Below, one piece after another: positions 9,365 through 18,685 of a stretch of 64,000 nt of DNA. How positions within the stretch are numbered: position 1 is the stretch's first letter; each line of letters starts with the position of its first letter. The position numbers were made by a program, and so were the translations under genes. The stretch spans positions 1 through 64,000 of the forward strand of contig DEZB01000030.1 in NCBI GenBank assembly GCA_002364735.1, given 5' to 3'. The stretch comes from Bacteroidales bacterium UBA3143 (GTDB lineage Bacteria > Bacteroidota > Bacteroidia > Bacteroidales > Dysgonomonadaceae). Under the pieces are notes generated by a model, which was not told the DNA's origin, did not search any database, and worked only from the letters and a program-made list of their open reading frames with translations.

Positions 9365-10333
9365 ATGAGAGGAATATTACTTTTAAATGTTGGAACACCA
9401 GCTGAGTGTTCAAAACCAGCTGTGGAGCAGTTTATAGGAGATATGTTATCAGACCCTTTGGTTTTAGATAAGTTTCAAGTAGTTTCAAAATTTCTGGCAC
9501 GACAAGTGATTGCTCCTTTGGGGGCAGCCAAATCATGCAAGAAGTACTCTTTAATTTGGAGAAAAGAAGAACCTGCCATATCGCCAATCTTGTATTATAT
9601 GCAACAACTAAGCGAAAAGCTGGAAAAGCAAAAAAACACGCCAGTTGAAATAGCTATGCGATATGGTTCGCCTTCTATTGAAAATGCGTTTGACGCATTA
9701 ATGAAAAAAGAACCACAGCTAACCGAAGTTGTAGTTTTCCCTTTGATACCTCATTACGCACAGTCGTCAACACAAACATTAATTGAAGAAGTACAACGTG
9801 TATACACGCGAAACAACTATTCTTTCGAACTAAAGATTGTAAATTCTTATTACAACAATCCTATATTTATAGAAGCGTTGGCAATACATGTTAAGCAACA
9901 CTTAAATTGCGACATCGACAGATTGGTTTTTTCATACCACAGTCTACCCATTCATCAAGTTAAAAGTGCTTGGAAAAGGGGAAAAGAATTTGACTATGTA
10001 TATCAACTAAAGGAAACAAATCAGCTTTTGATTAAAGAATTGGGAATAAATTTGAATAAAACATTATTGCTTTATTCTTCACAGCGTGGTAATGATTGGT
10101 TGAGACCTTTTTTAAATAAAGATATTGCTGATTTACCAAAATTAGGATGGAAAAACATTGCCGTGGTGGCACCTGGCTTCCCAGTAGATAATCTGGAAAC
10201 TTTGTTTGATATAGATATTGAAGCCCGCAATATGTTTATGAAAGCTGGGGGAGAAAAATTTATATATGTGCCTTCGCTCAACGCCGAGGAATATTGGGTT
10301 GATGCTTTATGGAAAATGATATCAACGATGTGA
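9365..10333 (+). CDS. hemH: Ferrochelatase
   Basis: Inserts ferrous iron into a porphyrin in the last step of haem synthesis. It is 322 residues. The N-terminus reads GILLLNVGTP, as in the family. The catalytic His192 lies in FSYHSLP and the conserved Glu278 in NLETLFDIDIE. The usual QSRxG...WL motif is altered to SSQRGNDWLRP. No cysteine-rich [2Fe-2S] tail is present. It is soluble or peripheral at the inner membrane face. Its TGA stop overlaps the thiN ATG as TGATG. Another haem gene, hemD, lies at 28.1 kb. Confidence 0.94.
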   Translation: MRGILLLNVGTPAECSKPAVEQFIGDMLSDPLVLDKFQVVSKFLARQVIAPLGAAKSCKKYSLIWRKEEPAISPILYYMQQLSEKLEKQKNTPVEIAMRYGSPSIENAFDALMKKEPQLTEVVVFPLIPHYAQSSTQTLIEEVQRVYTRNNYSFELKIVNSYYNNPIFIEALAIHVKQHLNCDIDRLVFSYHSLPIHQVKSAWKRGKEFDYVYQLKETNQLLIKELGINLNKTLLLYSSQRGNDWLRPFLNKDIADLPKLGWKNIAVVAPGFPVDNLETLFDIDIEARNMFMKAGGEKFIYVPSLNAEEYWVDALWKMISTM

Positions 10334-10968
10334 TGAAAAATTGCATAAAGAAACCTTACGCGGTTATAATTGCTAATGGAGAGTTTCCTACTCATCCGTT
10401 TCCCCTATCTTGCATTGATGGTGCAAAAGAAATAATCTGTTTAGATGGTGCATTAACTCAATGTTTGACTCACAACATTGTGCCCAATGCCATTGTTGGT
10501 GATGGCGACTCAACCTCTGATACTTTAAAGAAAGAATATGCACACCTGCTACACTTAATAGCTGAACAGGAGACCAACGACTTAACCAAAGCGGTTAACT
10601 ATTGCGTAAAAAAGGGAATTAAGAAAATTAAAATTGTTGGTGCTACTGGCAAAAGAGAAGATCACACAATGGGCAACATTTCATTGCTATTAGAGTATAT
10701 GGCAATTGTAGATGTAGAAATGATTACAGATTATGGCGTATTCTCGCCCATCGCTAAAACTACTCAATTTGAAAGTAACACAGGGCAACAGGTATCTATT
10801 TTCAATTTCGACCATAAACCAATTACATCACACAATCTAAAATATCCGCTGGAAGCATTTATTCTTGACAATTTATGGAAAGGTACACTAAATGAGTCAT
10901 TGGGTAACATCTTTACAATAGAAACTGAAGGTAAAACGATTGTTTACCGAACATTTGAAGTAAAATAA
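10333..10968 (+). CDS. thiN: Thiamine pyrophosphokinase
   Basis: Transfers pyrophosphate from ATP to thiamine to make thiamine diphosphate. It is 211 residues when read from the ATG at 10333, which overlaps the hemH stop (TGATG) and suggests translational coupling. An upstream in-frame ATG at 10309, inside hemH, would add eight residues that are not family-like. Signature elements are CLDGAL, NAIVGDGDST, ETNDLTKAVNYC and GATGKREDHTMGN, which form the ATP and magnesium site of the N-terminal domain. A beta-rich thiamine-binding domain follows. It is the last gene of the run and is convergent with recO, 10 bp away. Confidence 0.92.
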   Translation: MKNCIKKPYAVIIANGEFPTHPFPLSCIDGAKEIICLDGALTQCLTHNIVPNAIVGDGDSTSDTLKKEYAHLLHLIAEQETNDLTKAVNYCVKKGIKKIKIVGATGKREDHTMGNISLLLEYMAIVDVEMITDYGVFSPIAKTTQFESNTGQQVSIFNFDHKPITSHNLKYPLEAFILDNLWKGTLNESLGNIFTIETEGKTIVYRTFEVK

Positions 10969-10978
10969 TTGGAGTTAA

Positions 10979-11701
10979 CTAATACAACTCTCTCAATATC
11001 TCTAAAGATTTTATCTCGGGAAAGTCGTACACATGAATTCTATAATAATCCAGCATATGATTAATGATTGCATTTCTATCATTTTGCGATAGTTTGAAGC
11101 AATGCATATTGTTGTAATTGATTCTTTTGAATGTGTTCAAGAATTCACTCTGTTGCGGCTTTAAGAAATGTGTACTCAGTGGCCTACTCATTTTGAACTC
11201 TCCGTTCATTAAATCGAAATAAAAACCTTTACCATAGTTTTCCAGGTTGGGCGTTATACCCAAAAATTGAGCAAGTAGGAACATAAATGCAATGTGGAAG
11301 TTGGCCAATCCTTTTTCTTTCTCCTCTAATGCAATAATTGACTCTTTGAGGAAACTAAAGATTATTGTATTTTCGGTTGTCTCTTGTAAAACTTTAGAAA
11401 GAAACTCTGACAGAAAAAAAGCCAATGACACCTTCACAGGATTTACATTTATTGAATAAAGTGGAAATTGCCGTTGAGCTTCTTTCAATCGATGGATGTG
11501 ACGTAAGGGGAAATGTTCAACTTCTAAGTCTACTACAGAGAGAGGGAAGAATATAGCTCGGTTAATTTTACTTTTCTTGCTTTTCGAAATTGGTAAAAGA
11601 TAAGTGATGCGTCCAAACTCTGAAGTAAATACTTGAGCCATCGAAAACCTATCGTTATATTTATTGACAGCTAAAACAACTCCTTGAGTTTTAAGATGCA
11701 T
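10979..11701 (-). CDS. recO: DNA repair protein RecO
   Basis: A recombination mediator that helps load RecA onto SSB-coated gaps with RecR. It is 240 residues. The N-terminal OB-fold starts MHLKTQGVVLAVNKYND and contains the GRITYLLPISKSKKSK strand-turn-strand. A helical C-terminal domain follows, including the LAFFLSEFLSKVLQE helix. No zinc-finger cysteines are seen, as in many Bacteroidetes RecO proteins. The start lies 22 bp after the Nudix regulator gene, so the two may share a transcript. Confidence 0.9.
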   Translation of the reverse strand: MHLKTQGVVLAVNKYNDRFSMAQVFTSEFGRITYLLPISKSKKSKINRAIFFPLSVVDLEVEHFPLRHIHRLKEAQRQFPLYSINVNPVKVSLAFFLSEFLSKVLQETTENTIIFSFLKESIIALEEKEKGLANFHIAFMFLLAQFLGITPNLENYGKGFYFDLMNGEFKMSRPLSTHFLKPQQSEFLNTFKRINYNNMHCFKLSQNDRNAIINHMLDYYRIHVYDFPEIKSLEILRELY

Positions 11702-11723
11702 AGATGTGTGTTTTTATTATACG

Positions 11724-12416
11724 TTAGAGCGAAAAATATTTCCCACTTGCTAAGTACTCCATATATTTTTCTTCACTGAAAGTGTAATAGAATGCTCCTC
11801 TCTTAGATGAAACAGTCTCTTTCTCATCCAGTTTATCTAAAATATTCATGGACGCAAGTTTTTTTCTAAAGTTACGCTTATCTATTGGATGTTGATATAT
11901 TGCCTCATACAAATCTTGTAGTGCTGGCAACGTAAACTTTTCATCGAAAAACTTAAATATAATTGGTTGCATTGAGACTTTAAATCGTAGTAAAGTTAAG
12001 GCATCATGCACCATTTTATTGTGATCAAAAACAAGTTGTGGAAGTTCTTTAATGTTTGTCCATCGGGCATCAAATTTTTGTGCAAGCGTTGTATCAAACT
12101 CCTCTAAACGAACCAATGCATAAAAAGCCACCGAAATTACACGACCACCAGAATCTCTGTCAATTTCTCCATAGGCATTCACTTGCTCCATGTAAATGCC
12201 TCTTTGTTGGGTATAATCGAATAGAACTTTTTTTGCCGCATCCTCTAAACTCTCATTTTCTGAAACAAAACCGCCCATTAAAGACCACTCACCTGCCTCT
12301 GGTTCTACTGGTCTGCGAGTAAGTAAAATGTGAAGTTCTTTGTCTCGAAATCCAAAAATAATGCAGTCAGCTGCAACTAAAAACTTAGATGTGTCTAAAT
12401 AATATTGATTTGTCAT
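11724..12416 (-). CDS. Nudix-related transcriptional regulator (NrtR/AraR type)
   Basis: A 230-residue protein with an N-terminal Nudix-like domain (about 10-140) and a C-terminal winged helix (about 155-225, including FTLPALQDLYEAIYQHPIDKRNFRKKL). The Nudix box is degenerate: after GGFVSENESLEDAA the catalytic REuxEE core reads KKVLFDY, so hydrolysis is unlikely. That is the mark of NrtR/AraR-type sensors, which bind NAD-related or sugar ligands and control nearby genes. It lies downstream of the galM-gluP-galK operon, separated by a terminator. I infer that it controls galactose use; the ligand is not proven. Confidence 0.82.
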   Translation of the reverse strand: MTNQYYLDTSKFLVAADCIIFGFRDKELHILLTRRPVEPEAGEWSLMGGFVSENESLEDAAKKVLFDYTQQRGIYMEQVNAYGEIDRDSGGRVISVAFYALVRLEEFDTTLAQKFDARWTNIKELPQLVFDHNKMVHDALTLLRFKVSMQPIIFKFFDEKFTLPALQDLYEAIYQHPIDKRNFRKKLASMNILDKLDEKETVSSKRGAFYYTFSEEKYMEYLASGKYFSL

Positions 12417-12430
12417 AGGGATGTTTTTTA

Positions 12431-12477
12431 AACAAAAGAAGTTGGAAATCCTGTTATATTAGATCCCCAACTTCTTT
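12431..12477 (-). terminator. Terminator after galK
   Basis: An 11-bp inverted repeat (12435-12445 with 12467-12477) has a 21-nt loop and is followed on the minus strand by TTGTTTAAAA. It separates the galactose operon from the Nudix regulator gene. Confidence 0.7.
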
Positions 12478-12495
12478 AAAAATTAGATTAGATAG

Positions 12496-13644
12496 TTAGA
12501 GTTTTCTTGCTCCATCGCTTATGACAACGTCATATACTTTGGGCTCATGTCCATATTTCTCTTTAAATTCTGCTTTTGCATCTATCACAAATTGATCATA
12601 CAATTCATCTTTAACCAAATTGATAGTGCAACCACCAAAACCACCACCCATAACACGGGAGCCTGTAACATTATGCTTCTTAGCTAAGTCGTTCAAGAAA
12701 TCTAATTCTTCGCAACTTACTTCATAAAGCTTACTCATACCATGATGCGTTTCATACATTTTTTGACCCACAGTTTCGTAGTCATGTCTCTGAAGTGCAT
12801 CAGAAACGTCACGCACACGTTGCGTTTCTTCAATCACGTACTGAGCACGCATGTAGTCTTCTTCTGTAATATCACTTTTCACTTCATTCAACATATCCAT
12901 TGATGCATCACGAAGAAACTCAACTTCCGAATGATTCTTGCTAATAGCTTTTGCAGCTCTTTCGCATGATTCACGGCGTTTGTTATACGCCGATGAAGCA
13001 AGTTCGTGAGTCACTCTTGTATCAAGAAGTACTAACTTATATCCTTCCGGATCGAAAGGGAAGTATTCATATTCCATTGATTTAGTATCCAAACGAATCA
13101 AATGACCCTTCTTACCAAAAAGCGAAGCAAACTGATCCATGATACCGCATTTAACACCTACATAGTTGTGCTCTGTTGCTTGACCAATCTTAGCTAATTC
13201 GAATTTGTCGATACCAAGATCAAGCATTTCATTTAAAGCAAATGCATATGTACTTTCTAATGCTGCGGATGACGACATGCCTGCACCAAGAGGTACATCA
13301 CCAGAAAATACTGTGTCAAAGCCTTCAACTTTTCCACCACGCTTGATGATTTCCCTGCAAACGCCAAATATATATTTAGCCCATCCCTCTTTTGGTAAAT
13401 CCTCTTCATTTAGTCCAAACTCTGATTTTTCATCTAAGTCAAGGGCATGTGCTTTTATTTTATCTGTTCCGTTTAGTTTTATTGCTGCAATCATTCCTTT
13501 ATCAATTGCACCCGGAAAAACAAAACTTCCATTATAATCTGTATGTTCGCCAATTAAGTTTATTCGTCCAGGAGATGTAAAAACTTCTGGATTAGAATCT
13601 CCAAAAATTTCTTTGAACTTATTTAATACTGTATCTTTTGTCAT
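12496..13644 (-). CDS. galK: Galactokinase
   Basis: Phosphorylates alpha-D-galactose at C1 with ATP, the first committed step of the Leloir pathway. It is 382 residues, a normal length. The galactokinase signature GRINLIGEHTDYNG lies at about 26-39, the GHMP ATP-binding loop PLGAGMSSSAALE at about 118-130, and the C-terminal GHMP motif SRVMGGGFGGCTI near 335. It is cytoplasmic and the third gene of an operon with galM (mutarotase) and gluP (transporter), 26 bp after gluP. galT and galE are not in the window. Confidence 0.97.
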   Translation of the reverse strand: MTKDTVLNKFKEIFGDSNPEVFTSPGRINLIGEHTDYNGSFVFPGAIDKGMIAAIKLNGTDKIKAHALDLDEKSEFGLNEEDLPKEGWAKYIFGVCREIIKRGGKVEGFDTVFSGDVPLGAGMSSSAALESTYAFALNEMLDLGIDKFELAKIGQATEHNYVGVKCGIMDQFASLFGKKGHLIRLDTKSMEYEYFPFDPEGYKLVLLDTRVTHELASSAYNKRRESCERAAKAISKNHSEVEFLRDASMDMLNEVKSDITEEDYMRAQYVIEETQRVRDVSDALQRHDYETVGQKMYETHHGMSKLYEVSCEELDFLNDLAKKHNVTGSRVMGGGFGGCTINLVKDELYDQFVIDAKAEFKEKYGHEPKVYDVVISDGARKL

Positions 13645-13670
13645 GATAAATTTTTCAAAAATATTTTATT

Positions 13671-15023
13671 TTATTTCTCATCTGTAGGCAAAGTTGCTGA
13701 AGCACTTGCGACAGGCATGTCAACATCTTCTACAGAAATGTCTGTATTCACATTTTTGGAACCTATCAAAGCATAGTATAGTAAATATGCTAATGCTGCA
13801 ACGATAACCCAGTAACTTGATAAATACCCTGCAACGTCGGCAACCCAACCTTGAAAAGCAGGAAGAATACCACCACCAACAACCATAACCATAAATATTC
13901 CAGAAGCAGCAGCCAAGTATTTACCTAATCCTTCAACCGCAAGATTAAAGATGCCACCCCACATAATCGATGTACAAAGTCCTAATAAAACAATAAACAT
14001 AGCACCTATAGGCACTTGAGCTAAACCAAATGAAAGAGCTCCCGCAGATGAACGTTGAAGTACTGGCAATGCAACGTCTATTGACGTTGGGAGAAGAATT
14101 GCTAAAAGAATAAACACTAAGCCAACACCTGAAGCAGTACCCAACATAGCTCTACTTGAAACTTTACCTCCTAAGGAAGCACCTGCCAAACGACCTATCA
14201 GCATAAGGAACCAGTACGTACCTGCAACAAATCCTGCAGTAGTTTTACCAATTTCAGGAATATCTGATAACCAATACATCATAACATATGGGTTACCAAC
14301 TTCAACACCAACATAAACAAATATAGCAATTGCACCCAATACAAAGTGTCTAAACTTTAATGCACCTGCCATTAAATTCTTTAGCGGTTCTTTAGTTTTT
14401 GCTGCATGAGGCTCGGGTATACTAACGGCCCATAGAACAAAGAATACAACTGCAAATACTCCCATTGCGATGTACATTACTGGAAAAACATCAGTAATAT
14501 TAGCTTTTGCAGCTTCACCAATTAAGATACCAACAAAAGCTGGAGTGAATGTAGCCATCACAGAATTGAATGATCCTCCAATTTGAATAAGCTGATTTCC
14601 TTTGTTACCACCTCCACCTAATGTGTTCAACATCGGATTTACGACAATATTTAAAAGACACATAGAGAAACCTGCAACAAAAGCACCAAGAAGATAAACG
14701 CCAAATGCCATTGATTCAGATGCATGACCAGAAAGAAACTGAACAAATATTCCAACAAAACCAATTGCTATGGCAATTAAGGCGGTTTTTTTGTATCCTA
14801 CTTTAGTCAAAAGAATTCCACCAGGTATTCCCATTACTAAATATGCTATGAAGTTAGCAGCATTTCCTAATAGCCCCTGAAAATTGGAAGCTCCAAATTG
14901 TTCTTTTAAAACTTGTCCCATTGGCGCTGCCAAATTGGTTACAAATGAAATCATCCCGAAAAGAGCAATCATCATAATGATTGGTATAATCCGAGCTGAT
15001 GCTTGATTAGTTTTTGTGTTCAT
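13671..15023 (-). CDS. gluP: Glucose/galactose MFS transporter (FucP/GluP family)
   Basis: A 450-residue inner-membrane protein with about 12 hydrophobic segments, of the major facilitator FHS (fucose-galactose-glucose:H+ symporter) family. Family-like features are the first helix IIPIIMMIALFGMISFVTN, the NFIAYLVMGIPGGIL helix pair and the C-terminal YWVIVAALAYLLYYALIG helix. A short hydrophilic tail follows. It sits between galM and galK, the same order as in Bacteroides galactose loci, which supports galactose or glucose uptake with protons. Confidence 0.92.
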   Translation of the reverse strand: MNTKTNQASARIIPIIMMIALFGMISFVTNLAAPMGQVLKEQFGASNFQGLLGNAANFIAYLVMGIPGGILLTKVGYKKTALIAIAIGFVGIFVQFLSGHASESMAFGVYLLGAFVAGFSMCLLNIVVNPMLNTLGGGGNKGNQLIQIGGSFNSVMATFTPAFVGILIGEAAKANITDVFPVMYIAMGVFAVVFFVLWAVSIPEPHAAKTKEPLKNLMAGALKFRHFVLGAIAIFVYVGVEVGNPYVMMYWLSDIPEIGKTTAGFVAGTYWFLMLIGRLAGASLGGKVSSRAMLGTASGVGLVFILLAILLPTSIDVALPVLQRSSAGALSFGLAQVPIGAMFIVLLGLCTSIMWGGIFNLAVEGLGKYLAAASGIFMVMVVGGGILPAFQGWVADVAGYLSSYWVIVAALAYLLYYALIGSKNVNTDISVEDVDMPVASASATLPTDEK

Positions 15024-15085
15024 ACTTTTTTTTATTAATTATTAATTTTGATATGTAATTGTATATAAATGAATAAGCTTGATTT

Positions 15086-16168
15086 CTATTTAGTTGAAAA
15101 CTTGAAGGCTGTTTTCGATGTATATGTTTCACCAGGATGAAGTTCTGTAGTTGGATAGTCGGGTTTGTTTATGCTATCAGGAAAGTGTTGTGTTTCGAAA
15201 CAAACTGAAGATCTTTCAGGATATTTCATTCCATTCTTGCCTGTCAACTTATCAGTCATCCAATTGCCAGTATATAACTGCATTCCTGGCTCTGTTGTAT
15301 AAACCTCCATTACGATTCCCGTTTTAGGAGATTCACAACGAGCACAGAAAGAAAATTCTTTGTCGAACTTTTTATTCAGTACATATGTGTGATCATATCC
15401 TTTTCCGTAAAGAAGTTGCTGAAAATCATCGTTAATTCTCTCCCCTATTGTATGAGGTTTCGTGAAATCCATAGGAGTTCCCTCTACAGTTTCTGCATCT
15501 CCATATGGAATAGCTGTAGCATCAGTAGGAAGATATTTTTTAGCGTTGATAGTTAGCAAATGATCATTGATAGATGAATCACCCGCGCCAGACAAGTTGA
15601 AATATGAATGATTTGTTAAGTTTAATATTGTTGGCTTGTCTGTAGTTGCTTTATAATCTATTATAACCGAATTTTCATTTGAGATGGTATAAGTAACTGT
15701 CACAGTTAAATTGCCTGGATAACCCTCTTCACCATCCTTCGAAAGATACTGCAATTTTATAGCATTTGATAATACCTCTTTCACATCCCACACCACAGCA
15801 TTAAAACCTTTTATGCCACCATGCAAACTATTTGGTCCATTGTTAACAGCCAGTGTATATGTTTTACCTTCTAAGGTGAATTTTCCATTTGCAATTCTAT
15901 TTGCGACCCTACCACAAATTGCTCCAAAATAGGGTTCTTCAGAAGTTAGGTAGGTGTCAATTGAACCATGCCCGGTAACAACATCTACCAGCTCGCCCTC
16001 TTTATTGGGCACCATAAGCGAAACAATTTTTGCACCATAGTTGGTAATGGTCAACTCACAACCATTTTTGTTTGTGAGAACGTATAAACTGGTCTTCTTA
16101 TCGTCAACTACTTTTTTAAAAGCTTCAACTTTGAGACCGCTTTTCGTACTTATTTTATTGGTATCCAT
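15086..16168 (-). CDS. galM: Aldose 1-epimerase (galactose mutarotase)
   Basis: Interconverts the alpha and beta anomers of galactose and other aldoses, giving galactokinase its substrate. It is 360 residues. Marks are the conserved NLTNHSYFNLSG with its catalytic histidine, RVANRIANGKFTLEGKTY near residue 95, and a C-terminal SSVCFETQHFPDSINKP carrying the catalytic glutamate. It has no signal peptide, unlike some Bacteroidetes paralogues, so it is cytoplasmic. It is the first gene of the galM-gluP-galK operon, with a 62-bp gap to gluP. A candidate operator lies about 60 bp upstream. Confidence 0.94.
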   Translation of the reverse strand: MDTNKISTKSGLKVEAFKKVVDDKKTSLYVLTNKNGCELTITNYGAKIVSLMVPNKEGELVDVVTGHGSIDTYLTSEEPYFGAICGRVANRIANGKFTLEGKTYTLAVNNGPNSLHGGIKGFNAVVWDVKEVLSNAIKLQYLSKDGEEGYPGNLTVTVTYTISNENSVIIDYKATTDKPTILNLTNHSYFNLSGAGDSSINDHLLTINAKKYLPTDATAIPYGDAETVEGTPMDFTKPHTIGERINDDFQQLLYGKGYDHTYVLNKKFDKEFSFCARCESPKTGIVMEVYTTEPGMQLYTGNWMTDKLTGKNGMKYPERSSVCFETQHFPDSINKPDYPTTELHPGETYTSKTAFKFSTK

Positions 16169-16227
16169 AGTTCTTGTGATTTATTTATTTCAAATATTTA
16201 AAAAGCAAAGTTCCCCTTTTCAAATTC

Positions 16228-16242
16228 GTGTAAAAATAACAC
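16228..16242. promoter_or_regulatory. Candidate operator upstream of galM
   Basis: A 15-bp imperfect palindrome, GTGTAAAAATAACAC, lies 60 bp upstream of the galM start. Its position suits regulation of the galactose operon, perhaps by the Nudix regulator at 11.7 kb. There is only one copy and the arms are short. Confidence 0.3.
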
Positions 16243-16321
16243 AACCATTTCAGTTTTTAAATCAAATAAATGTGTTGTAAAACATAAACCTGACATTATT
16301 GATGATAAATACAATACCTTC

Positions 16322-17611
16322 TTACTCTTTCATCGGTTTTTTTGTGATCAACACTTTATCTACCCTATTTCCATCCATATCCATTATTTCAAAAACTAAA
16401 TCTTCATATTCAAATTTATCACCAAGTTGAGGCATATTATTAATGTTTGCCAAAACAAAACCGGCAATGGTAGAGTAATCAATTTCTTCGAAATCAATAA
16501 AAAAGCCTTCAATAAATTGAGAGAGCAACTCTATTGGAGCATCTCCACTAACCAAAGCCGATTTATCTTCGCGAATATAAATATCTGGTTCTGCATTTTC
16601 ATCTTCTTGTGGCATATCGCCAACTAAGTTTTCTATTATGTCGTGAAGCGTTATTATCCCTTCAAAATTACCATATTCATCTACAACTATAGCTACATAT
16701 TGCTGTTTCTTTTTAAACAGGTCTAACACACGCTGGGCGCGAATGTTGGATGGTATGATAAGTGGTTCTGTAATGAACTGACGGATAGAGAAATCTTTTT
16801 TTGTTAACAATTCCACCAAAACTTCTTTCACAGTTATGACACCAATAAAATTGTCAAGTGTGTCTTGACAAGCAATTAGTTTGCTATGGCGCGAAAGTAA
16901 AACTTCATCAATTATATCGGACAAAGGATCGCTAATGTCTATCCAAGCTACATCTAAACGATGCGTCATCAAATGTTTTGCACGTTTATCAGAAAAATAA
17001 AAAACTTTTTCATGAATTATATCTTGCTCTTTTTCTATAATACCCTGAACTGATGCACTTTTTATCATTGAGCGTAGCTCCATCTCAGATATCACATCCG
17101 ACTTTTTTTGTATTCCCATAAGATGGGTTAGTAAGTTGGTAGATTTTGATAGTAAAACAACAAAGGGGTAGAATGCTTTACTGAAATAGTGAATAGGGAT
17201 AGCAACTTTTTTTGCTATTCTCTCTGGATTATTTAAAGCTATAGTTTTAGGAACAAGCTCGCCTATAACAATAGATATATAGGTGATTGTAAAAACCACT
17301 AAGGTTAATGAAATATTTTCTGCATAGGGAGCTAAGATAGGGATTTTCTGAAAGAGAGGAGCAACTTTTGAAGCAATAGTTACCCCTCCATATACTCCAT
17401 TTATAATACCTATTAGTGTTATACCAATTTGAATTGCTGAGAGAAAATCTTCAGACTTAGTTTGAAGCTGAAGAGCGATTTTCGCTCCTTTGTGTCCTTT
17501 TTTCTTCTCTGCTTCTAATCGATTTTTCTTACTTGACACCAAAGCAATTTCTGAAAGGGCAAAAAACCCATTCAGAAGTATAAGTATAGTGATAATTAGA
17601 ACATATATCAT
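16322..17611 (-). CDS. CNNM/CorC-type membrane protein with CBS domains
   Basis: A 429-residue inner-membrane protein of the HlyC/CorC (UPF0053) family, often labelled hemolysin but now linked to magnesium or other cation transport. The DUF21/CNNM transmembrane domain (about 1-190) begins MIYVLIITILILLNGFFALSE. Two CBS repeats lie at about 205-325 (HRLDVAWIDISDPL and YVAIVVDEYGNFEGIITLHDI). The C-terminal CorC/HlyC domain runs to the end. It appears to be transcribed alone: 61 bp separate its start from the stop of the nucleotidyltransferase upstream. Confidence 0.9.
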   Translation of the reverse strand: MIYVLIITILILLNGFFALSEIALVSSKKNRLEAEKKKGHKGAKIALQLQTKSEDFLSAIQIGITLIGIINGVYGGVTIASKVAPLFQKIPILAPYAENISLTLVVFTITYISIVIGELVPKTIALNNPERIAKKVAIPIHYFSKAFYPFVVLLSKSTNLLTHLMGIQKKSDVISEMELRSMIKSASVQGIIEKEQDIIHEKVFYFSDKRAKHLMTHRLDVAWIDISDPLSDIIDEVLLSRHSKLIACQDTLDNFIGVITVKEVLVELLTKKDFSIRQFITEPLIIPSNIRAQRVLDLFKKKQQYVAIVVDEYGNFEGIITLHDIIENLVGDMPQEDENAEPDIYIREDKSALVSGDAPIELLSQFIEGFFIDFEEIDYSTIAGFVLANINNMPQLGDKFEYEDLVFEIMDMDGNRVDKVLITKKPMKE

Positions 17612-17672
17612 TTAAAGATTCTTCTAATAAACATATTGTTGTGCAACATAAATGCTTATATTAATTGACCTT

Positions 17673-18578
17673 TTAAAACAATGGAGAAGGATATTCACGA
17701 CTATCGACCAACTCTTTAAATTTATCTACAACCCATTGTCTGTCCTCTTGATATGTAACACCAAACCATTGAGATGTTGTATCTAACACCTTCATTGTTG
17801 CATTGTTATTTATTATTAGATCATTCACAAGTGTCGGTATAAAATATTCAACTTTTAATTGATCAGCATTATCTTCTAAAAAATGAATAAAGTACTCTTC
17901 AGAGTAATCAAAATAGTCGGGAGTAAAGCCAAACATATTCATCGATACTGGTTTATTGTCAGGAATCGATATCCACTCATCATTATCGTCTTTATACTTA
18001 ACAGTACCGTCAATTCGTTTTATTTGTGTACGCTCAACAATTCCAGTAAGATTGTTTTCAGCATCTGTTTCGCAAACACCTCGTGCCACAGTCCCGCTTT
18101 CAGACAAGGTATTACCTACTCTATACCCGACCATACAGTAACGATTTTTACTACTCTCATCTAACGATGATAAGAACTCACAAATAACTTTATAGCTGTT
18201 TCTTCCATAAAAATCATCGGCATTAATAACGGCAAATGGTTCGTTGATAACGTTTTTGCCCATCATCAATGCATGGTTTGTGCCCCAAGGCTTTATGCGA
18301 TCAGGATTTAGTTTAAAACCTTCAGGCAGATTATCCAACTTTTGATATACAATTTCAATTGGTAATAAATGCTCGTATTTTTTGGCAACTTTTTCTCTGA
18401 ACTCGCTATCAAAGGATTCGCGTATCACAAAAACAATTTTACCGAATCCTGCATTCACTGCATCGTAAATTGAATAATCCATAATTGTTTCACCATTGGG
18501 TCCCAATCCGTCTAATTGTTTCAACCCACCGTAACGGCTTCCTAATCCTGCTGCTAATACTAATAAAGTTGGTTTCAT
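17673..18578 (-). CDS. Sugar nucleotidyltransferase family protein
   Basis: A 301-residue cytoplasmic protein of the NTP_transferase fold. The nucleotide-binding signature LAAGLGSRYGGLKQ lies at 8-21, followed by GPNGETIMDYSIYDA. AVINADDFYGRNSY near 120 carries the metal-binding aspartates. Homologues couple a sugar 1-phosphate to a nucleoside triphosphate. Closeness to the galactose operon suggests a hexose 1-phosphate uridylyltransferase role, but the substrate is not shown by the sequence. A -7 element lies at 18610-18617. Confidence 0.8.
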   Translation of the reverse strand: MKPTLLVLAAGLGSRYGGLKQLDGLGPNGETIMDYSIYDAVNAGFGKIVFVIRESFDSEFREKVAKKYEHLLPIEIVYQKLDNLPEGFKLNPDRIKPWGTNHALMMGKNVINEPFAVINADDFYGRNSYKVICEFLSSLDESSKNRYCMVGYRVGNTLSESGTVARGVCETDAENNLTGIVERTQIKRIDGTVKYKDDNDEWISIPDNKPVSMNMFGFTPDYFDYSEEYFIHFLEDNADQLKVEYFIPTLVNDLIINNNATMKVLDTTSQWFGVTYQEDRQWVVDKFKELVDSREYPSPLF

Positions 18579-18609
18579 TTTGATTCTTCTTAATTATATT
18601 TAATGCTTA

Positions 18610-18617
18610 CAAATGTA
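18610..18617 (-). promoter_or_regulatory. -7 element of the nucleotidyltransferase gene
   Basis: TACATTTG on the minus strand, 31 bp upstream of the start codon. No matching -33 TTTG lies at the standard spacing. Confidence 0.45.
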
Positions 18618-18685
18618 TGATTTTTATATCGAAATTGAAAGATAAATAAGAATTAATACTTTGAATAGTGCGAATCAGTCTAACA

